A stretch of DNA of 64,000 nt, from the NCBI RefSeq assembly GCF_001423495.1, contig NZ_LMOG01000012.1, positions 361,884 through 425,883 of the forward strand, read 5' to 3'. Source of the stretch: Xanthomonas sp. Leaf131. Lineage in GTDB: Bacteria > Pseudomonadota > Gammaproteobacteria > Xanthomonadales > Xanthomonadaceae. The notes below the pieces were generated by a model, which worked only from the letters and a program-made list of their open reading frames with translations, made no database searches and had not been told where the DNA came from. Shown one piece after another: positions 26,907 through 38,474 of this stretch. A program made the translations under genes and the position numbers. Numbering within the stretch: the first letter of the stretch is position 1; each line of letters opens with the position of its first letter.

Positions 26907-27926
26907 TCAGGGCAGCGGAATCTTTTCCAGCAAGGCAGCAACCAGGCGTTCGCCATCCCAGCCTTCGGCAGTGGCCTCGTAGCTGGGCAGCACGCGATGA
27001 CGCAGCACGTCCGGCGCGATCGCGCGGATATCGTCCGGGGTTACGTAGTCGCGCCCCGCCAGCCACGCACGCGCACGCGCGCAGCGCTCCAGCGCAATCG
27101 AACCGCGTGGGCTGGCGCCCCAGGCAATCCGCCGCGCCAATGCCGGGTCGTAGCGCTGCGCATCGCGCGAAGCGAGCACGATCTCGATCAGATAGCGCTC
27201 AAGCTGCGGCGCCAGATGCACATCCAGCACCACACGTCGCGCAGCGAAGACGTCTTCCAGCGGAATCTTGTCGGGCACCGTCTCGTGCTTTTCCAGCGTA
27301 TCGCGCGCGGCCTCGCGTGCCAGGCGCAGGATCTCCGCCTCGGCGTCGGCCTGCGGATAACCGATGCGCACATGCATCAGAAACCGGTCCAGTTGCGCCT
27401 CGGGCAACGGGAACGTGCCCTCCTGCTCGATCGGATTCTGCGTCGCCATCACCAGAAACAGCTGCGGCAGCGCATAAGTGTGCCGGCCCACGGTGACCTG
27501 GCGCTCGCCCATCGCTTCCAGCAGCGCCGACTGCACCTTGGCCGGCGCGCGGTTGATCTCGTCGGCCAGCAGAATCGGATGGAAGATCGGCCCCGGCATG
27601 AACTCGAATCGGCTGTCCTGCGGCCGCCAGATCTCGGTGCCGGTCAGATCGGAAGGCAACAAGTCCGGGGTGAACTGGACACGCGCGAAATCCGCTTCCA
27701 GGCGCGAGGCCAGCGCACGGATCGCGGTGGTCTTGGCCAGCCCGGGCGCGCCCTCGACCAACAGATGACCATCGGCCAGCAAGGCGATCAGCAACCGCTC
27801 AACCAGCGCCGATTGGCCCACGATGCGCTGCGCCAGCGACTCGCGCAGCAAGGTGAATTGACGATGCAGCCGGTCCTCGGTGGGCGCGGCGGCGGCTTCT
27901 GGGGGTAGCAGCGGCGGTGCGTTCAT
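26907..27926 (-). CDS. MoxR-family AAA+ ATPase
   Basis: 339 residues. Walker A is GAPGLAKT (about 59-66), Walker B is ILLADEINRAP and sensor 1 is VMATQNPIEQEGTFPLPEAQ. The C-terminal lid includes DALVR-like helices. MoxR ATPases act as chaperone-like motors for VWA-domain partners, three of which are encoded downstream. It is the first gene of the Bat operon. Confidence 0.95.
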   Translation of the reverse strand: MNAPPLLPPEAAAAPTEDRLHRQFTLLRESLAQRIVGQSALVERLLIALLADGHLLVEGAPGLAKTTAIRALASRLEADFARVQFTPDLLPSDLTGTEIWRPQDSRFEFMPGPIFHPILLADEINRAPAKVQSALLEAMGERQVTVGRHTYALPQLFLVMATQNPIEQEGTFPLPEAQLDRFLMHVRIGYPQADAEAEILRLAREAARDTLEKHETVPDKIPLEDVFAARRVVLDVHLAPQLERYLIEIVLASRDAQRYDPALARRIAWGASPRGSIALERCARARAWLAGRDYVTPDDIRAIAPDVLRHRVLPSYEATAEGWDGERLVAALLEKIPLP

Positions 27927-28031
27927 AGACCCAGTGTGACCGATTCGAGCGCGATTGGTTCACTGCATCCCAGGAAGATGTTCAGTAACTACCTGAGTTC
28001 ATACCTACCTGAGCCGCGAAGCAAAGAAAAA

Positions 28032-28076
28032 AGCCAGGAAAGAAACAAAGCCAGGCACGTACGTGACATGCCTGGC
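28032..28076 (-). terminator. Probable terminator of the pil operon
   Basis: GCCAGGCA (28050-28057) pairs with TGCCTGGC (28069-28076). Reading leftward the stem is followed by T-rich sequence (TTTGTTTCTTT, later TTTTTTCTTT). It lies about 30 bp past the pilQ stop. Confidence 0.7.
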
Positions 28077-28108
28077 CTGTTTGTACGCGGCATTAACTGC
28101 GCGACGTA

Positions 28109-29989
28109 TCAGCGTACCGCTGACGCAACTCGTAGCACCTTCGGCGTAATGAAAATCAACAGCTCTGCCTTGCTCTTGTTACGACCACGACTCTTGAAGA
28201 GATTGCCAAGAAACGGCACGTCGCCCAAGAACGGAACCTTGTTGACACTAGAACGGTCCGTGAATTCGTATACGCCACCTATTACGACAGTTTGTCCATC
28301 ATCCACCAACACAGCGGTGTTAATCTCGCGACGATTGATTGACGGAACGGTACCGTAGTTCGGCAGTTCGATCAGCTGATCGACCTCGTCTTTCTTGACA
28401 TTCATGTTAAGAAAGACGCGATTGTCGTTGGTGATCGTAGGCGTCACCTTCAATTCCAAAAGCACCTCTTTGAACTGGACATTGGGCGTTGCTGCAGCTC
28501 CATTGGTCCCACCAGTCACCGTCACATAACCAATCTCACGACCTTGCTTAATGACACCTTCGCGCTGGTTGGAAGTAACGATTCTGGGATTGGAAATGAC
28601 TTCGCCGCGTCCTTCTTGCTGCAAGGCAGACAATTCAAGATCCAGATTGAAGTTCGAACCCAAGAGCGTATAGGCAAGACTCGGAGCGGTTGCTCCACTT
28701 GTGAAAGCGCCAGTTGGCAGATTCACATTGAGCCCTCTCCCAGCAGCAACACCACCGCCTGTCGCGCCACTGCCAATTGTTGCAACATTGTCACCGTAGG
28801 TATGAGTGCCACCCAGTCCGAACTTTGCACCAAGGTCACGCGCAAACGAATCTGTAGCAATCACGATACGGCCTTCGATCAGCACCTGGTCCACCGGGCG
28901 ATCGATATGCGAGATCAGCTCGCGCATCTGCGCGACCTTCTTCGGCACATCGCTGATCATCAAGGTGTTGGTACGTTCGTCGGCGACCAGACGACCACGC
29001 GGCGACAGGAAACCGTTGTCTTGCTGGCCCTGTCCGCCACCACCACCCTGTCCACCACCGCCACCACCAATCCCCTTGGCCTCCGTCAGCGCCTTAAAGA
29101 TCAACGCCGCATTGTGGTAATTGATCTGCACATAATCGGTAATCAGTTCCTCGCGATTCTCGATCGCGATACGGGCATCTTCTTTATCCTGCTCGAACTT
29201 GGCCAGCTCCGGCTGCGGGGCGACCCACACCACGCCGCCGTCGCGGCGCTTGTCCAGGCCTTTGGCGCGCAGCACGATGTCCAATGCCTGGTCCCACGGC
29301 ACGTTCATCAGGCGCAACGTGACATTGCCCTGCACGGTATCGGAGGCGACGATATTGAGGTTGGATTCCTCGGCGATCAGCTGCAGTACCGTGCGCACCG
29401 GCACATCCTGGAAATTGAACGTCACCGGGCGCCCGCTATAACCGCGCGCTGCGATCTGCGCTGCCGCCTGGGTGACCGCTGCGGGGCTCACGCCGCCGAC
29501 TGCGGGCTGACCCTTACGCGGAGTGATCTCGACCACGTACTCGTTGCCGGTCTGGTAGGCCAGCGAGTCGAACGCGCCCTTGGTCGACAGCACCAGCTGC
29601 GAACCGGAGCCGGACGGCTTCACTTCGACGCGCTGTACCGGCGTTGCAAAGTCGGTGACGTTGAGCGGGCGTTGCAGTTCGGCCGGCAGGCGGGCGTTGC
29701 TGATGTCGACCAGCACGTTGTCGCCCTGCGTACGCAGGTCGGGGCTGGCGCCCTGGCCGTCGAACTGCAGGATCAGACGGCCAGCGCCGTCTTCGCCGCG
29801 TTTGAAATCGATCTTGGACACCGCCAGGCTCGCCGGAGCGGTCTTGGCCGGATCCTGCGCAGGCTGGTTCAGTGCCGCCGCTGCGAACGCGCTACCGCTC
29901 GCCAGTGCCAGCGCGAACCCCAACGCGCAGGCCTGGAATACCGCGTGGCGCCGAACCGGACGCAGCCGCTGGGCATTGGAAAACGTCAT
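28109..29989 (-). CDS. pilQ: Type IV pilus secretin PilQ
   Basis: About 626 residues. The start at 29989 (MTFSNAQRLR) has a GGGGA site and gives a signal peptide ending SAFAAAA; the upstream in-frame Met at 30019 would overlap pilP. An AMIN-type peptidoglycan-binding domain (about 45-145) is followed by a secretin/TonB short N-terminal domain (VTFNFQDVPVRTVLQLIAEE), an N1 domain interrupted by a Gly/Gln-rich loop, and the secretin barrel (about 410-620: VISNPRIVTSNQREGVIKQG, FLGDVPFLGNLFKS). It forms the outer-membrane gate through which the pilus leaves. Confidence 0.97.
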   Translation of the reverse strand: MTFSNAQRLRPVRRHAVFQACALGFALALASGSAFAAAALNQPAQDPAKTAPASLAVSKIDFKRGEDGAGRLILQFDGQGASPDLRTQGDNVLVDISNARLPAELQRPLNVTDFATPVQRVEVKPSGSGSQLVLSTKGAFDSLAYQTGNEYVVEITPRKGQPAVGGVSPAAVTQAAAQIAARGYSGRPVTFNFQDVPVRTVLQLIAEESNLNIVASDTVQGNVTLRLMNVPWDQALDIVLRAKGLDKRRDGGVVWVAPQPELAKFEQDKEDARIAIENREELITDYVQINYHNAALIFKALTEAKGIGGGGGGQGGGGGQGQQDNGFLSPRGRLVADERTNTLMISDVPKKVAQMRELISHIDRPVDQVLIEGRIVIATDSFARDLGAKFGLGGTHTYGDNVATIGSGATGGGVAAGRGLNVNLPTGAFTSGATAPSLAYTLLGSNFNLDLELSALQQEGRGEVISNPRIVTSNQREGVIKQGREIGYVTVTGGTNGAAATPNVQFKEVLLELKVTPTITNDNRVFLNMNVKKDEVDQLIELPNYGTVPSINRREINTAVLVDDGQTVVIGGVYEFTDRSSVNKVPFLGDVPFLGNLFKSRGRNKSKAELLIFITPKVLRVASAVR

Positions 29990-30008
29990 CGTGCTATCCC
30001 CTATCACT

Positions 30009-30542
30009 TTATTGATCATCCAATGCGAGCGCGGCCGGCCGTTCAAGCCATCCACCCGCACCGTCCGGCACAAGTTCAATCAGCTCGATGCGGTCTTCGT
30101 AGACCCCGGTCACCCGGCCATCGCTCTGTCCCAGATACACACCCGGCCGCACCCGGTAGGTCACCTTGTCCGGCGCCATCACCAGGGCGATCAAACCCGA
30201 GCCGCCGCCAATGGTCCCCACCATGTCGAGCGCATCGAGCGGAAAGGCTTCCAACGGTTCCTTGCGCCGGTTCGGATCCGGACGCGTGCCGTTGCTGCCT
30301 TCCGCTGTCACCCAGGCATCGCTGAACGGGTCGCGCATCACCTGCGCCGCATATTCGAACGTCTCGAACTGCTGCATCACCGGCAGTGGCTCCAACGGTG
30401 GCGCCGGACGTGCACGCACTTCGGCGACCCAGGCTTCCAGATTCGGCGCATCGCCCGGATTACTGGTCACACCGCGCGTACACGCCGGCAATACAGCAAT
30501 TAGCGCCGCGCAGGACAGGATCTTGAGCAGTTTCATGGTCAT
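30009..30542 (-). CDS. pilP: Type IV pilus assembly lipoprotein PilP
   Basis: 177 residues. A signal peptide with lipobox LPAC makes it an inner-membrane lipoprotein. The conserved C-terminal beta domain carries DMVGTIGGGSGLIALV and YRVRPGVYLGQSDGRV. PilP links the PilMNO inner complex with the PilQ secretin. The ATG overlaps the pilO stop (ATGA); a second Met two codons later is possible. Confidence 0.95.
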   Translation of the reverse strand: MTMKLLKILSCAALIAVLPACTRGVTSNPGDAPNLEAWVAEVRARPAPPLEPLPVMQQFETFEYAAQVMRDPFSDAWVTAEGSNGTRPDPNRRKEPLEAFPLDALDMVGTIGGGSGLIALVMAPDKVTYRVRPGVYLGQSDGRVTGVYEDRIELIELVPDGAGGWLERPAALALDDQ

Positions 30543-31204
30543 TGGCCGCCCTTCTTCGCAGCGTCGGCCGCAGCCTTCTCCTGCTCGGCCATTTCCTCAT
30601 CGTCCAGATAACGATAGGTCTTGACCGTGCCGGACAGTTCCAGCGCCCCGCGCGGCGTGATGCCGGCCTTGGGATCCTTCGGCTTGAGGTTGATGTCGTG
30701 CATGGTCAGGATCACCACGCGCGGCAGCGAGGCGACACCGCTGACGAAGGCACCGAACTGGTGGTAACTCCCCACCATGCGCAGCGCGATCGGCTTTTCG
30801 GCGTAGAACTCCTTCGGCGATTCCGGACCCGGCTGGAACAACTCGTTGGAAAGACCGCTGGACAGCGCGGTCTGCGAGATGTCGATGATCAGATCCGGCA
30901 TTTCGGTCTTGCTGGGCAGCTGGCGCAGCATCTGCTGCAACACCTGCTCCATCTGCGCGAGCTGCTGCTTGAGCGGCTCCAGATTCACCGCGCGCCCCTG
31001 CTGGGTCTCGAACTCGGTGCGCAGCTGGGTTTCGGTGCCTTCCAGGCCTTCGAGTTCATCGCGCTTGCTGCTGATCAACAGGAACCAGGCCAGCACCATG
31101 ATGAACAGACCGACCACCACGCAGAACACGATACGTGCCTGCTGCGGCCAACCGCCGATGTTGTTGAAGTCCAGATCGCTGAGCTTGAATGATTTCTTAC
31201 TCAT
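30539..31204 (-). CDS. pilO: Type IV pilus inner-membrane protein PilO
   Basis: 221 residues. A short cytoplasmic tail and one transmembrane helix (IVFCVVVGLFIMVLAWFLL) precede a periplasmic coiled coil (about 50-95) and a ferredoxin-like domain. The C-terminus is a charged, Ala-rich tail. It dimerises with PilN and bridges to PilP. Its start overlaps pilN by four bases. Confidence 0.95.
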   Translation of the reverse strand: MSKKSFKLSDLDFNNIGGWPQQARIVFCVVVGLFIMVLAWFLLISSKRDELEGLEGTETQLRTEFETQQGRAVNLEPLKQQLAQMEQVLQQMLRQLPSKTEMPDLIIDISQTALSSGLSNELFQPGPESPKEFYAEKPIALRMVGSYHQFGAFVSGVASLPRVVILTMHDINLKPKDPKAGITPRGALELSGTVKTYRYLDDEEMAEQEKAAADAAKKGGQ

Positions 31205-31976
31205 GACGCCGCCCCCTCCTGCGGCCGATTGGCAGGCGCCGGCGCTGGCTGCACAGGTGCAGGCACAGCGGACGGCGGCGTGGCAGGTGCTGGCGCTGCA
31301 GGCGTCGCCGCTGGCGCACCGGCAGGTGCCGCACCGGCCGGCGTTGCACCCGGCGCTTGCGCGTCGACCGCTGCCGGCATGGCGTTCTTGTCGGCCTCGT
31401 TCGGATTGGCCAGCTTGACCTTGAGCGTGAACACGTACGGCAGCGACTTGGTATCCATCGACGACCCGGCAGGTTGCCCGGCCTTGTCCTGGCTCTTGGC
31501 CTCGATGATCGACAGGTCAGGATTGGTCATCCAGCCCGAGCCTTCCAGGTTGCGCATGTACGCACTGACGCGCGCATTGGATTGCGAGCGACCTTCCAGG
31601 GTCAGGATGTCGCCGTCCTGCTTGATGTTGGTCAACGCCACGCCGTCTGGAATGGTGCGCACCAGCGAATCGAACAGGTGCACCATCTGCGAGCGATTGG
31701 CCTGCAGCTCCTCGATCACCTTCTTGCGCGCAAGCAGGCGGTCCTTCTTCTTGTCGAGTTCCTTGATCTCTTCGTTCTGCGCCTTGACCTTGTCGATCTC
31801 GGTGGTCAGGAACGCATTACGTTCGTTCTGACCACTGATCTGCGCGTCGTAGTAGAACCAGATCAGCCCGGACAGCAGCACGCCAGCGAGTGCGGCGAAG
31901 CCGAGCATCGAATAGAACTCACGCTCGCGCGCCTTCCGGCGCTCGGCGCGCCAGGGCAATAGATTGATTCTTGCCA

Positions 31977-31977
<1 letters not shown>
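31201..31977 (-). CDS. pilN: Type IV pilus inner-membrane protein PilN with long Ala/Pro tail
   Basis: 258 residues. The N-terminal INLLPWR motif, which docks into PilM, is followed by one transmembrane helix, a coiled coil (about 50-95) and a ferredoxin-like domain. The last 55 residues or so are almost entirely Ala, Pro, Gly and Val, a periplasmic extension beyond the usual PilN fold. It overlaps pilM by one base. Confidence 0.95.
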
Positions 31978-33112
<1,135 letters not shown>

Positions 33113-33250
33113 GCCCTTCACGCGCAAAGCAATGGCCTCGCGACGTGATCCCCAGCGCTGTCTTCTGCGATCCCCAGAGTTCGGCCCCAGCCAAACCCGG
33201 CGTCATCTATACTCTGTGACCAAGAAATCTGCAATCGGAATCTCTCTTAC

Positions 33251-35677
33251 ATGCCCCGTATTCGCCGTTGGCTGGGCTGGATCCTGGCCGCGTTCGTCGT
33301 ACTCGCCCTGCTTGGCGCTATTGCTGCCGGCGGCCTGTATTACGCCATTTCCTCGAAGTTGCCGGACGTGCAGTCGCTCAAGCAGGTCGAATTGCAGGAG
33401 CCGATGTACGTCTACTCCAGCGACGGCCGCCTGATGGCCGTCTATGGCGAGACCCGGCGCTATCCCATCCAGATGAAGGACGTGCCGCTGCGCCTCAAGC
33501 AGGCCTTCCTGGCGACCGAGGATGCGCGCTTCTACGAGCACGGGGGCGTGGATTACAAGGGCATCGCACGTGCGGTCTGGCTGCTGGCCAGCACCGACGC
33601 CAAGCGCGTGCCGGGCGGCTCGACCATCACCCAGCAAGTGGCACGGCAGTTCTTCCTCAGCTCCGAGTACAGCTACACCCGCAAGCTCGCCGAGATCCTG
33701 CTGGCGCGCAAGATCGAAAGTGAGCTGAGCAAGGACGAGATCTTCGAGCTGTATCTCAACAAGAGCTTCTTCGGCAACCGCGCCTACGGCGTCGGTGCTG
33801 CGGCCGAGTACTACTACGGCAAGAAGATGAGCGAGTTGAGCCTGGACGAGATGGCCTCGCTGGCCGGCATCCCCAAGTTCCCGTCCAGCGGCAACCCGAT
33901 CAGCAACCCCGAGCGCGCGCAGGAACGTCGCGATTACTACGTGCTGGAGCGCATGGCCGAACTGGGCTTTGTCAGCCGGGCCGAAGCCGATGCCGCCAAG
34001 GCGGTGCCGATGCACGCCAAGCCGCATGAGCCGCCGGTCGAGGTGTATGCGCCTTACGTGGCCGAGTTGGTGCGCCAGGAAATGATCGCCAAGTACGGCG
34101 GCGATGTGCTCAACAAGGGCTACCACGTCACCACCACCATCGACGCCACGCTGCAAACCGGCGCCGATGCGGCGATCAGCGAAGGCCTGCGCCTGTACGA
34201 CCACCGGCATGGCTGGCACGGCGTGGAGCAGCATTTCGATGTGGCCGCCGATGCGGACGCGCCGGCACTGGCCAAGCATTTGTCGGGCGTGCTTACTCAG
34301 GGCGGCCTGCGCGCGGTGATCGTGGCGCGCACCAATGCCGATGGCGGGGTGACGGTCGTGCAGAGCGACAAGACCGAGCTGACCTTGCCGGCCAGCGCCA
34401 GCCGCTGGACCAACAAGACGCCGGCCAAGCTGCTGACGCGCGGCGACCTGACCCGCATCCGCGCTGGCGAAAAAGAGGGCGAATGGATCATCGACCAGTT
34501 GCCGCGCGGCCAGGCCGCACTGGTGTCGCTGGACGCCAACAGCGGCGCCCTGCGCGCACTGGTTGGTGGTTTCAGCTTTGCCGGCAACAAGTTCAACCGC
34601 GCCACCCAGGCACGCCGCCAGCCGGGTTCGAGCTTCAAGCCGTTCGTGTATGCGGCCGCATTCGAGAAGGGCTTCAACCCGGCCTCGATCGTGCTGGATG
34701 CGCCGGTGGTATTCCGCGACCGCCGCGGCAAGACCTGGTCGCCGCAAAACGACGGCGGCGGCTTCCGTGGTCCGATGCGCTTGCGCGAAGCGCTGGTGCA
34801 ATCGCGCAACCTGGTGTCGGTGCGGCTACTGGACGCGATCAGCGTCGATTTCGCACGCAAATACATCAGCCAGTTCGGTTTCCAGGAAGCCGAGCTGCCG
34901 CCCAATCTGTCGATGTCGCTGGGCACCGCGTCGCTGACGCCGTTGTCGGTGGCACGTGGCTATGCGGTGTTCGCCAACGGCGGCTCGCGGGTGGAGACCT
35001 GGATCGTGGATGAGGTCAAGGACCGCGACGGCAACGTGATCTTCAAGGAAGTGCCGGCCGTGGCCTGTCGTACCTGCGCGCTGCAGGGCGGCAATGTCGC
35101 ACCGGTGAGCCAGGTGGTGGACGGCTTCAACTTCGGTGCGCCTGCGCTGCCCAAGTCGATCGAACCGGCTACCGCAGCGCCTGCCACACCAGCGGAGACT
35201 GCCCCGGCAGCTGTCGCCGAAACCAAGATCGCGCCGCGCGCGATCGATGAGCGCACCGCCTATCAATTGGTGTCGATGATGCGCGACGTCGTCCAGCGCG
35301 GCACCGGCACCGCGGCCAAGGTGCTGGGGCGCGAGGACGTTGGCGGCAAGACCGGCTCGACCAACGATCACCGCGATGCATGGTTCTCCGGCTTCGGCGG
35401 TCCCTACGCCACCACCGTGTGGGTGGGGCGCGATGATTTCCGTTCGCTTGGCTATCGCGAATACGGCGGCAAGGCCGCGCTGCCGATCTGGATCGACTAC
35501 ATGCGCGTGGCATTGAAGGACAAGCCGATCGCCGCCAACGACCCGCCCGACGGCATGACCCAGGCCACCATCAATGGCGCGGTGGAGTGGGTGAAGAACG
35601 AAGATCTGGATCGTCTGCAGGATTACGACTACGGCCTGCAGGAACAGCAGGACGAGAAGGCGTTCGATATTTTCTAA
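33251..35677 (+). CDS. mrcA: Penicillin-binding protein 1A (bifunctional transglycosylase/transpeptidase)
   Basis: 808 residues. One N-terminal membrane anchor precedes the GT51 transglycosylase domain with [12 protein letters not shown] and [14 protein letters not shown] (about 90-140). An OB-like insertion follows, then the transpeptidase domain with the catalytic SSFK in GSSFKPF, SRN (SRNLVS) and KTGS near 705. The enzyme polymerises and crosslinks peptidoglycan at the inner membrane. Divergence from pilMNOPQ is a widely conserved gammaproteobacterial arrangement. A TATACT -10-like hexamer lies at 33208-33213, about 37 bp before the ATG. Confidence 0.96.
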   Translation: MPRIRRWLGWILAAFVVLALLGAIAAGGLYYAISSKLPDVQSLKQVELQEPMYVYSSDGRLMAVYGETRRYPIQMKDVPLRLKQAFLATEDARFYEHGGVDYKGIARAVWLLASTDAKRVPGGSTITQQVARQFFLSSEYSYTRKLAEILLARKIESELSKDEIFELYLNKSFFGNRAYGVGAAAEYYYGKKMSELSLDEMASLAGIPKFPSSGNPISNPERAQERRDYYVLERMAELGFVSRAEADAAKAVPMHAKPHEPPVEVYAPYVAELVRQEMIAKYGGDVLNKGYHVTTTIDATLQTGADAAISEGLRLYDHRHGWHGVEQHFDVAADADAPALAKHLSGVLTQGGLRAVIVARTNADGGVTVVQSDKTELTLPASASRWTNKTPAKLLTRGDLTRIRAGEKEGEWIIDQLPRGQAALVSLDANSGALRALVGGFSFAGNKFNRATQARRQPGSSFKPFVYAAAFEKGFNPASIVLDAPVVFRDRRGKTWSPQNDGGGFRGPMRLREALVQSRNLVSVRLLDAISVDFARKYISQFGFQEAELPPNLSMSLGTASLTPLSVARGYAVFANGGSRVETWIVDEVKDRDGNVIFKEVPAVACRTCALQGGNVAPVSQVVDGFNFGAPALPKSIEPATAAPATPAETAPAAVAETKIAPRAIDERTAYQLVSMMRDVVQRGTGTAAKVLGREDVGGKTGSTNDHRDAWFSGFGGPYATTVWVGRDDFRSLGYREYGGKAALPIWIDYMRVALKDKPIAANDPPDGMTQATINGAVEWVKNEDLDRLQDYDYGLQEQQDEKAFDIF

Positions 35678-35681
35678 GAGC

Positions 35682-35704
35682 CGGGATTGGGGATTGGGGA
35701 ATCG
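35682..35704. repeat. GGGATTGG/GGGAATCG array, solitary arm
   Basis: Three tandem variants of the 7-8-base motif lie directly after the mrcA stop. It matches one arm of the inverted elements at 18.3, 39.4 and 56.0 kb. No opposite arm is seen nearby. Confidence 0.55.
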
Positions 35705-35884
35705 CAGCGGCATCGCCCGCTCGGTTCCCCGAACGGTTTGGCGGCATCGACAGTCCCCGGCCGCAGAGAGCGCACTGGGCAATCATCGCTACGTGATTGC
35801 CCTTTCGGTGAAGACATAACGCATTCGCCACGCCGTCATGCGGCTGTTGTAGAGTCGAACCAGGTTCATTAGGGGAGCCCGGTC

Positions 35885-36535
35885 ATGCACCACGCGCGCG
35901 AGCACGCCGATACGCGAACCCGAGAGCGTCGCCATCGATTGGCGCACGAAGCCGCCCGGCTGATGGCCGAAGGCGGCATCCGCGATTTTCATCAGGCCAA
36001 GCTCAAGGCGGCCAGCCGATTGGGCATTCACGACGATGCATCGCTACCGCGCAACCGCGAGATCGAAGACGCGCTGCGCGAGTATCAACGCCTGTTTGCC
36101 GGCCCCGCGCATGGCGTGCGACTGCGCCAGCGACGCGAAGCCGCATTGCGCGCACTGGAGTTTCTTGGCCCGTTTCAGCCGCGACTGACCGGCTCGGTGC
36201 TCGATGGCACGGCCGACGCCAACGCGCCGGTGCAATTGCAGCTGCACAGCGACGATGCCGACGCAGTACAGCGGTTTCTGGAAGAGCACCGCATCCCGGC
36301 CGAATTGCGTACGCGCCGGCTGCGCCTGGATCGCGAACGCAATGGCGAGTTTCCGGTATGGCTGTTCAGTGCGGAAGACCTGACCTTCGACCTGACCGTG
36401 CTGCCCTACGACGCACTGCGGCAGGCCCCGTTGTCGCAGCTGGACGAAAAACCGATGCCGCGCGCATCGGCCGCACAGGTACGGCAGCTGCTGGCCGACG
36501 AGGACGGCGGCGGCTCCTTGCAACAGCTGCGCTGA
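35885..36535 (+). CDS. Conserved hypothetical protein, possibly nucleotidyltransferase-like
   Basis: 216 residues with a good ribosome site (AGGGGAG). The N-terminal half is helical and Arg/Ala-rich (REHADTRTRERRHRLAHEAA). The middle has RLTGSVLDGTADANAPVQLQ, which looks like the GS-containing start of a minimal nucleotidyltransferase fold, and later FDLTVLPYDALR. The usual pair of catalytic Asp residues after GS is not evident, so activity is doubtful. No signal peptide or membrane segment. The fold suggestion is inference only; single-gene unit between mrcA and gltA. Confidence 0.75.
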   Translation: MHHAREHADTRTRERRHRLAHEAARLMAEGGIRDFHQAKLKAASRLGIHDDASLPRNREIEDALREYQRLFAGPAHGVRLRQRREAALRALEFLGPFQPRLTGSVLDGTADANAPVQLQLHSDDADAVQRFLEEHRIPAELRTRRLRLDRERNGEFPVWLFSAEDLTFDLTVLPYDALRQAPLSQLDEKPMPRASAAQVRQLLADEDGGGSLQQLR

Positions 36536-36581
36536 CCGCAGCCCCGCCGTAACGATCAACGATCGACCGCACCACCCCACC

Positions 36582-36615
36582 CATCAAAAGCAAACGCCCC
36601 GCACTGCGGGGCGTT
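36582..36615 (-). terminator. Rho-independent terminator of gltA
   Basis: AACGCCCCGC and GCGGGGCGTT (36593-36615) form a perfect 10-bp stem with a 3-nt loop, followed leftward by TTGCTTTTG. It lies about 25 bp past the gltA stop. Confidence 0.8.
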
Positions 36616-36640
36616 GGTTCAAGCAGACAACCGCAAGCGC

Positions 36641-37930
36641 TTAGCGCTGGCCGGCGTCCTTATAGTCGCGCTGGTCGTAGCCGGTGTAGATCTGGCGCGG
36701 ACGGCCGATCTTCATTTCCGGGTCGACCTGCTGCTCCAGCCAATGCGACACCCAGCCCGCGGTGCGGGCGATGGCGAACATCACGGTGAACATTTCCACC
36801 GGAATGTTCAGCGCCTTGTAGATCAGGCCCGAGTAGAAGTCGACGTTCGGGTACAGCTTGCGCTGCACGAAGTAGTCGTCCTTCAGCGCGGCTTCTTCCA
36901 GCTTCAGCGCCACTTCCAGCAACGGGTCGTTGACGCCCAGCTCGCCCAGCACCTTGTGGGTCATCTCGCGGATGATCTTGGCGCGCGGGTCAAAGTTCTT
37001 GTAGACGCGGTGACCGAAGCCCATCAGACGGAACGAGGAATTCTTGTCCTTGGCCTTGGCCACGGCGGATTCGACGTTGTCTGCAGTGCCGATCTCTTCC
37101 AGCATCTTCAGCACGGCTTCGTTGGCGCCACCATGTGCCGGGCCCCACAGCGCGGTGATACCGGCGGCGACCGAGGCATAGGGGTTGGCACCGGTCGAAC
37201 CGACCAGACGCACGGTCGAGGTCGAGGCATTCTGCTCGTGATCGGCGTGCAGGATGAACAGCAGATCCAGCGCCTTGGCGACCACCGGATTGATCTCCAG
37301 CGGCTCGCTCGGCACTTCGAACATCATGTGCAGGAAGCGATCGACGTAGTTGAGGTTGTTGCGCGGGTAGCGGATCGGCCAGCCGATCGAGTAGCGATAC
37401 GCGGCAGCAGCCAGGGTCGGCACCTTGGCGATCAGACGGATGGCGGCCTGGCGGCGCTGTTCCGGATCGTTGAGGTCCAGGGTGTCGTGATAGAACGCCG
37501 ACAGGGAAGCGACCGAACCGGCCAGCATGGCCATCGGATGCGCGTCGTGGCGGAAACCACCGAGGAAGTTCTTCAGCGACTCGTGCATCATCGTGTGATG
37601 CGTGACTTCGTGGTCGAACTTCTGGAATTCGTCCGCCGTCGGCAGTTCGCCGTTCATCAGCAGATACGACACTTCCAGGAAGCTGGACTTCTCGGCCAAC
37701 TGTTCGATCGGGTAGCCGCGATACAGCAACACGCCGTTGTCGCCATCGATGTAGGTGATGGCCGACTTGCAGCTGGCGGTGGCGGTGAAGCCCGAGTCGT
37801 AGGTGAACAGACCGGTTTCTTTGGTCAGCTTTGAAATATCGACGCAATCATTGCCAAGCGTGGGCTTGAGTACCGGCAGAACAACCGACGTGTCGCCGGC
37901 GTTGAGCGTGACCTGATCAAGATCGGACAC
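36641..37930 (-). CDS. gltA: Citrate synthase (type II)
   Basis: 429 residues from a GTG with a good GAAGGAG site. Catalytic histidines and aspartate are present in [17 protein letters not shown] and PNVDFYSG. The length and N-terminal beta domain ([19 protein letters not shown]) fit the hexameric, NADH-sensitive gram-negative type. It condenses oxaloacetate and acetyl-CoA at the entry to the TCA cycle. Single-gene unit with its own terminator. Confidence 0.97.
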   Translation of the reverse strand: MSDLDQVTLNAGDTSVVLPVLKPTLGNDCVDISKLTKETGLFTYDSGFTATASCKSAITYIDGDNGVLLYRGYPIEQLAEKSSFLEVSYLLMNGELPTADEFQKFDHEVTHHTMMHESLKNFLGGFRHDAHPMAMLAGSVASLSAFYHDTLDLNDPEQRRQAAIRLIAKVPTLAAAAYRYSIGWPIRYPRNNLNYVDRFLHMMFEVPSEPLEINPVVAKALDLLFILHADHEQNASTSTVRLVGSTGANPYASVAAGITALWGPAHGGANEAVLKMLEEIGTADNVESAVAKAKDKNSSFRLMGFGHRVYKNFDPRAKIIREMTHKVLGELGVNDPLLEVALKLEEAALKDDYFVQRKLYPNVDFYSGLIYKALNIPVEMFTVMFAIARTAGWVSHWLEQQVDPEMKIGRPRQIYTGYDQRDYKDAGQR

Positions 37931-38104
37931 TGTGTACGCTCCTTCAGTGGAAGGCGCCTGTCACCAAATGGGCAGGCACGTGATGGAAGTCCAGGGCATC
38001 GCCCCGGATCACGTCATTATCGCACAGCAACATTTTGGCCGTCGCTTGGACAGAAGTCGTAGACGCACCCGTCCAGGGCGCAAAAACGAAGCTGTCACCG
38101 CACA

Positions 38105-38135
38105 AAAAACAACGGCCGCGCAATGCGCGGCCGTT
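38105..38135 (-). terminator. Rho-independent terminator of rpmE2
   Basis: AACGGCCGCGC (38111-38121) pairs with GCGCGGCCGTT (38125-38135). Reading leftward the stem is followed by GTTTTTTG. It lies about 25 bp past the ribosomal protein stop. Confidence 0.85.
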
Positions 38136-38159
38136 GCCGGTACAGCCCGTCCTGCAAGT

Positions 38160-38402
38160 TCAGCGCGCGTAGCGCTTCTGGAACTTGTCGATACGGCCGC
38201 CGGTGTCGATCACCTTGTGCTTGCCGGTATAGAACGGGTGCGATGCCGAGGAGATATCCACCTTGATCAGCGGATAGTCCTGGCCGTCTTCCCACTTCAC
38301 GGTCTCTTTCGAGCTCATGGTGGAACGGGTCAGAATCTTGAAATCGGACGTCACGTCGTGGAAGACGACGTCGTTGTAGCTGGGATGAACGTTATCTTTC
38401 AT
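38160..38402 (-). CDS. rpmE2: 50S ribosomal protein L31 type B
   Basis: 80 residues starting [20 protein letters not shown]. The body has [13 protein letters not shown] and ends with the [11 protein letters not shown] tail. It lacks the zinc-binding cysteines of type A L31, marking it as the Cys-free type B paralogue, which in other bacteria replaces the zinc form under zinc limitation. The start at 38402 is chosen because the longer frame adds residues foreign to L31. Confidence 0.95.
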   Translation of the reverse strand: MKDNVHPSYNDVVFHDVTSDFKILTRSTMSSKETVKWEDGQDYPLIKVDISSASHPFYTGKHKVIDTGGRIDKFQKRYAR

Positions 38403-38474
38403 GGACTTGGCGCCGGGCTGCCTGGATAAGCCGGTCATTATAGCGGCCTACCTTGGCCCGGCGCAACCTGCGCC

